Positions 60,529 to 64,000 of a stretch of DNA of 64,000 bases are shown here, one piece after another. Position 1 is the first letter of the stretch, and each line of letters begins with the position of its first letter. The notes beneath the pieces are model-generated. The model saw only the letters and a program-made list of their open reading frames with translations, was not told the DNA's origin and ran no database searches. Origin of the DNA: JABFSA01 sp963827515. Its GTDB lineage: Bacteria > Acidobacteriota > Vicinamibacteria > Vicinamibacterales > UBA2999. The stretch is taken from assembly GCA_963827515.1 (NCBI GenBank), contig CAWHBF010000012.1:1-64000 (forward strand), written 5' to 3'. The position numbers and the translations under genes were made by a program.

Positions 60529-61983
60529 ATGACGCTGAATGATTACGACACGGGCGGGTTTCACGACGAGATGTTCGACCCCTCGGGCCTTCCACGTACG
60601 GAGGCTCAACTGCTGCTCGACACAATCGGCGCGCTGGGAGAGGGCCAGTTGGAGCGATGCCAGCAGGCGGCCGAACGGATCCTCGTCCAGCTCGGCATCA
60701 CCTTCAACGTGTACGGCGACGAAGCGGGCACCGAACGGCCGTTCCCCTTCGATCTGGTGCCGCGCATTGTGACCGCCAAGGAATGGGACTGGATCGAACG
60801 CGGACTCAAGCAGCGCATCCACGCACTCAACGCGTTCATTGACGACATCTATCACGGCCAGCGGATCATCAAGGACGGCGTCATTCCCGAAGAGGTGGTT
60901 CGATCCGCGGCGTTCTACCGGCCGCAATGCGTCGGCATCAACCCGCCGAAAGGCGTCTGGTGCCATATCACGGGCTCCGACCTCGTGCGGCACGGCGACG
61001 GACAGATCTACGTCCTCGAGGACAATCTGCGGGTGCCGTCCGGCGTGTCGTACATGCTCGAGAACCGGGACCTGATGAAACGCACGTTCCCACAGGTCTT
61101 CGAGGGTCTGCGCGTGCGTCCGGTCTTCGAGTACCCGAGCCTGCTCCTCGACACGCTCGAGGCGATTGCGCCGGTTGGCGTGACGACCAAGCCGGTGGTG
61201 GTACTCCTGACTCCAGGCATGTACAACTCCGCGTACTTCGAGCACAGCTACCTTGCGCAGAAAATGGGCATCCCGCTCGTCGAAGGGCGCGATCTGGTGG
61301 TCGAAGATAACACCGTGTGGATGCGCACAACGAAAGGTCTTCGGCGGGTGCATGTCATCTACCGGCGTATCGACGACGACTTCCTCGACCCCGAGACCTT
61401 CCGGCCGGACTCGATGCTGGGAGTGCCTGGGCTGGTGGAGGCCTATCGCGCGGGGCGGGTGTCACTGGCGAATGCGCCCGGCAACGGCGTGGCCGACGAC
61501 AAGGTAATGTACGCGTACGTGCCAGACATGATCCGGTATTACGAAGGCGAGGACGCGATCATTCCGAACGTGCCGACGTTTCTGTGCTGGCGCGACAAGG
61601 ACAGACAGCACGTGCTCCAGAACCTCGAGACGCTCGTCGTGAAAGCCGCCAATGAGGCGGGCGGCTACGGCATGCTCATCGGCCCGCATTCATCGGCTGC
61701 CGAGCGCGAAACCTTTGCCGCCAGGATCACGGCCCAGCCGCGCAACTACATCGCCCAGCCGACCCTGGCCCTGTCGCGCGTGCCGACCCTCATTGGCAAC
61801 CATCTCGAGGGCCGTCACGTGGATCTGCGCCCGTACATCCTGTACGGCGACGAAATCCGAGTCGTTCCCGGCGGCCTCACCCGCGTCGCGCTTCGCAAGG
61901 GCTCGCTCGTCGTGAACTCGTCGCAGGGCGGAGGCAGCAAGGACACGTGGGTGCTCTCTCCCCACGGAGGAGCCCGCGGATGA
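60529..61983 (+). CDS. Circularly permuted ATP-grasp protein (COG2308 type)
   Basis: This 484-residue cytoplasmic protein belongs to the circularly permuted ATP-grasp type 2 family (DUF404/DUF407). Motifs are FDLVPRIVTAKEWDWIERGLKQR, ALNAFIDDIYHGQRI, YVLEDNLRVPSGVSYMLENR, HVIYRRIDDDFLDPE, NAPGNGVADDKVMYAYVPDMI, VVKAANEAGGYGMLIGP and TLALSRVPTLIG. The family is predicted to ligate amino acids or peptides. It is the first gene of a conserved trio with alpha-E and transglutaminase genes; its stop overlaps the alpha-E start (ATGA). Confidence 0.92.
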   Translation: MTLNDYDTGGFHDEMFDPSGLPRTEAQLLLDTIGALGEGQLERCQQAAERILVQLGITFNVYGDEAGTERPFPFDLVPRIVTAKEWDWIERGLKQRIHALNAFIDDIYHGQRIIKDGVIPEEVVRSAAFYRPQCVGINPPKGVWCHITGSDLVRHGDGQIYVLEDNLRVPSGVSYMLENRDLMKRTFPQVFEGLRVRPVFEYPSLLLDTLEAIAPVGVTTKPVVVLLTPGMYNSAYFEHSYLAQKMGIPLVEGRDLVVEDNTVWMRTTKGLRRVHVIYRRIDDDFLDPETFRPDSMLGVPGLVEAYRAGRVSLANAPGNGVADDKVMYAYVPDMIRYYEGEDAIIPNVPTFLCWRDKDRQHVLQNLETLVVKAANEAGGYGMLIGPHSSAAERETFAARITAQPRNYIAQPTLALSRVPTLIGNHLEGRHVDLRPYILYGDEIRVVPGGLTRVALRKGSLVVNSSQGGGSKDTWVLSPHGGARG

Positions 61984-63923
61984 AAGCCGATTCGCTACCG
62001 CTGCTGAGCCGGGTCGCCGACTCGGTGTACTGGATGGCACGGTACATCGAGCGCGCCGAGAACGTCGCCCGCTACATCGGGGTCAACCTGAACCTGCAGA
62101 TCGACCTGCCGCTGGCGCCGGCGCACCAGTGGCAGCCGCTCATCGACACGACCGGCGACGCCGAGGAATTCAAGGAACGTTTCGGGGTGGCGACGCAGGC
62201 GCGGGTGATCGAGTATCTGGCGTATGACACGGAGAACCCCAGTTCCATCGCGTCATGCTTGCGTCTCGCTCGAGAGAACGCGCGGTCGGTCCGCGAGACG
62301 ATCTCGTCGGAGATGTGGGCGCAAGTCAACAGCATGTACCTGCAGATCCAGGCGCAGCGGTCGATGCCCGAGCCGGAGCGCATGCTCGACGCGTTCCGTG
62401 AGATCCGGCTGGGCTGCCACCTGTTCGAAGGCGTCACCGACGCCACGATGTCTCACAACGAGGCGTGGCACTTCATGCGCCTCGGCCGGATGCTCGAGCG
62501 CGCCGACAAGACATCGCGCATCCTCGACGTGAAGTATTTCATGCTGCTGCCATCGGCGTTCGACATCGGCACACCGTACGATGACATCCACTGGTCGGCC
62601 GTACTGAGATCCGTGAGCGGCTTCGAGATGTACCGGAAGAGGTACGGCCGCATCACGCCGCCCGACGTGGTTGACTTCCTCGTGATGGACAACGAGTTCC
62701 CGCGCGCCGTCCGTTTCTGTATCACCTCGGGCAGCGATTCGCTCCGCTCGATCACCGGCACGCCGATCGGCGCGTTCCGATACCGGTCCGAACAGCTCAT
62801 GGGGCAATTGCGCGCCGAGCTGGACTTCACGTCCGTGGATGTGGTGATCCGCGGCGGTCTGCACGAATACCTCGACCGCCTGCAGCTCAAGATGAACGAG
62901 ATCGACAGCAGCCTGAGGGACGACTTCGCCGTGCGTCTGCCTGCAGCGCCACCCGTTGCGCCGGCAGAGGCCACGTCACAGTCACAGTCACAGTACACAG
63001 TCACAGACACAGACACAGACCGCGGCCTCTCAGAGCGTGGACGCGAACCAGACCGCCTGAAATCAAGTGTCAAGAATCGTTTCAACAGACCACAGAGTCG
63101 CAGAGACACAGAATATTTCGGTTCTCTCTGTGACTCCGTGTCTCTGTGGCCCTGTATAACCCATGAGCATTCGCGTCGCCCTGCACCACAAGACGATCTA
63201 CCGGTACGACCGGCCCGTGATCCTGTCTCCCCAGGTCGTACGGCTACGGCCGGCGCCGCACAGCCGCACGCCCATCAGCAGCTACTCGCTGCGGATCGAG
63301 CCATCGAACCACTTCATCAACTGGCAGCAGGATCCGCAGGGCAACTTCCTCGCCCGCCTGGCGTTTCCGGAACAGACGACCATCTTTTCGCTCACGGTGG
63401 ATCTCGTCGCCGAAATGACGGTCATCAACCCGTTCGATTTTTTTCTCGAGCCCGAGGCCGAGCATGTTCCCTTTCGCTACGACGATCTGCAGCGTCAAGC
63501 GCTCGCTCCGTTCCTCTCGACGAGCCCACCGGGTCCCCGGCTGCAGGCATTCCTCGCCTCCCTCTCCACGGATCGCATCCACACGATCAACTTCCTGGTA
63601 GACCTGAACCAGCTCCTGCAGAGCAAGATCCGCTATCTAATCCGCATGGAGCCAGGCGTGCAGACGAGCGAAGAGACGCTCGACCGCGCGAGCGGCTCAT
63701 GCCGGGACTCGGCCTGGCTGCTCGTGGAGGTGTTTCGCCAGCTTGGGCTCGCGGCGCGTTTCGTCTCGGGCTACCTGATCCAGCTCGAACCCGACGTGAA
63801 GCCTCTCGACGGCCCGATCGGACCGAGCCAGGACTTCACCGACCTTCACGCGTGGGCGGAGGTATACCTGCCAGGCGCCGGGTGGATCGGCCTGGACCCA
63901 ACGTCGGGACTTTTCGCTGGTGA
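61980..63923 (+). CDS. Alpha-E (DUF403) domain protein with an anomalous read-through tail
   Basis: The first 320 residues (to about 62940) are a normal alpha-helical alpha-E protein: LLSRVADSVYWMARYIERAENVARYI, ARENARSVRETISSEMW, MSHNEAWHFMRLGRMLERADKTSRILD and VVDFLVMDNEFPRAVRFCI. After that the frame continues through a CACAGT/CACAGA microsatellite (62976-63020), an ACAGAG repeat and then, out of frame, the transglutaminase gene, to a stop at 63923. A single-base change in the microsatellite would end it at 63060 instead. The biologically supported part is about 61980-62950. It starts by ATGA overlap with the ATP-grasp gene. Confidence 0.7.
   Translation: MKADSLPLLSRVADSVYWMARYIERAENVARYIGVNLNLQIDLPLAPAHQWQPLIDTTGDAEEFKERFGVATQARVIEYLAYDTENPSSIASCLRLARENARSVRETISSEMWAQVNSMYLQIQAQRSMPEPERMLDAFREIRLGCHLFEGVTDATMSHNEAWHFMRLGRMLERADKTSRILDVKYFMLLPSAFDIGTPYDDIHWSAVLRSVSGFEMYRKRYGRITPPDVVDFLVMDNEFPRAVRFCITSGSDSLRSITGTPIGAFRYRSEQLMGQLRAELDFTSVDVVIRGGLHEYLDRLQLKMNEIDSSLRDDFAVRLPAAPPVAPAEATSQSQSQYTVTDTDTDRGLSERGREPDRLKSSVKNRFNRPQSRRDTEYFGSLCDSVSLWPCITHEHSRRPAPQDDLPVRPARDPVSPGRTATAGAAQPHAHQQLLAADRAIEPLHQLAAGSAGQLPRPPGVSGTDDHLFAHGGSRRRNDGHQPVRFFSRARGRACSLSLRRSAASSARSVPLDEPTGSPAAGIPRLPLHGSHPHDQLPGRPEPAPAEQDPLSNPHGARRADERRDARPRERLMPGLGLAARGGVSPAWARGAFRLGLPDPARTRREASRRPDRTEPGLHRPSRVGGGIPARRRVDRPGPNVGTFRW
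62976..63020. repeat. CACAGT/CACAGA microsatellite
   Basis: Seven or so hexamer-like units (TCACAGTCACAGTCACAG, then ACACAGTCACAGACACAGAC) follow each other inside the 3' part of the alpha-E reading frame. Slippage here would change the C-terminus of the protein. Confidence 0.75.
63090..63151. repeat. ACAGAG-type inverted repeat, copy 2
   Basis: The left arm CCACAGAGTCGCAGAGACACAG pairs with the right arm CTGTGACTCCGTGTCTCTGTGG. It has the same design as the copy at 7334-7400, and lies just before the transglutaminase start. Confidence 0.7.
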
Positions 63924-64000
63924 AGGACACATCCCGCTAGCGGCCACGCCAAGTCCGGAGTTGGCGGCGCCTGTCTCGGGGCTCGTGGGGCCGAGTCAGG
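63163..64000 (+). CDS. Transglutaminase-like cysteine protease, 3' end missing
   Basis: The N-terminal beta-sandwich (bacterial transglutaminase-like N domain: ALHHKTIYRYDRPVILSPQVVRLRP) is followed by the catalytic core with C180 (ASGSCRDSAWLLVEV), H229 (DLHAWAEVYLPG) and D245 (WIGLDPTSGL). Visible length is 279 residues; the gene runs off the right edge, perhaps into a DUF2126 domain as in the long form of the family. It is the third member of the ATP-grasp/alpha-E/transglutaminase group. The ATG at 63163 has no clear ribosome-binding site. Confidence 0.88.
   Translation, partial: MSIRVALHHKTIYRYDRPVILSPQVVRLRPAPHSRTPISSYSLRIEPSNHFINWQQDPQGNFLARLAFPEQTTIFSLTVDLVAEMTVINPFDFFLEPEAEHVPFRYDDLQRQALAPFLSTSPPGPRLQAFLASLSTDRIHTINFLVDLNQLLQSKIRYLIRMEPGVQTSEETLDRASGSCRDSAWLLVEVFRQLGLAARFVSGYLIQLEPDVKPLDGPIGPSQDFTDLHAWAEVYLPGAGWIGLDPTSGLFAGEGHIPLAATPSPELAAPVSGLVGPSQ

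Overview
The window reads as a high-GC chromosome fragment of an Acidobacteriota member, most likely of the Vicinamibacteria type. That is inferred from gene content: an Oar-like TonB receptor with an N-terminal carboxypeptidase-regulatory domain, DUF5916, DUF6152 and DUF2934 proteins, many secreted MBL-fold and beta-propeller proteins, and intergenic space packed with short palindromic repeats. No rRNA, tRNA, CRISPR array, prophage or intact insertion sequence was seen.

Layout. 1-5.8 kb (minus strand): a lytic transglycosylase running off the left edge, a DUF5916 outer-membrane protein, an NHL beta-propeller and a small secreted protein. 6-10 kb (plus): a 7Fe ferredoxin, a two-gene YeeE/YedE sulfur-compound permease, a DUF1059 protein, a sulfide:quinone-reductase-like flavoprotein and a luciferase-like monooxygenase. 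10-12.6 kb: a subtilisin-family protease with FN3 repeats, divergent from a PrcB-like protein. 12.8-18.8 kb: a five-gene oligopeptide ABC importer whose second permease carries an unusual FN3-like insertion. 19-25.5 kb (minus): an MBL protein, an exported methyltransferase-like protein, a TonB receptor and an SMP-30 lactonase-like protein. 25.8-31.5 kb: DUF6152, an MlaF-like ATPase, a GT39-like glycosyltransferase, a Crp/Fnr regulator, a methyltransferase, a consensus FNR-type box, and an MBL hydrolase containing two EF-hand loops. 31.7-34.8 kb: prpE and acuI. 35.4-40.2 kb: secreted HbpS/cupin/HbpS trio, a 4,5-dihydroxyphthalate-decarboxylase-like protein and a tiny winged-helix protein. 40.3-48.9 kb: a tripartite RND pump plus an outer-membrane barrel, divergent from a NarL-type two-component system. 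49-53.3 kb: a decayed AlkD-like gene, glutaminase, a ComEC-like MBL protein and a GAF-ANTAR regulator. 54.1-59.5 kb: phosphofructokinase, glgC and ppc, a compact central-carbon and glycogen block. 60-64 kb: DUF2934, then the ATP-grasp / alpha-E / transglutaminase cluster, which runs off the right edge.

Two genome-wide properties stand out. First, more than fifteen intergenic palindromes share one design, with stems that change in a compensated way between copies; one supplies the stop codon of the second importer ATPase. Second, at least twelve single-base indels break seven otherwise well-conserved genes. Most are compatible with assembly errors, so the breaks should be checked against reads before any is called a pseudogene.

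The most unusual observations are the EF-hand pair inside an MBL hydrolase, the FN3-like domain inside an OppC-type permease, the divergent pairing of a subtilisin-like protease with PrcB, a methyltransferase fold with a signal peptide, the covarying palindrome family, and the shared GTTC-rich leader repeats at prpE and the cupin gene.
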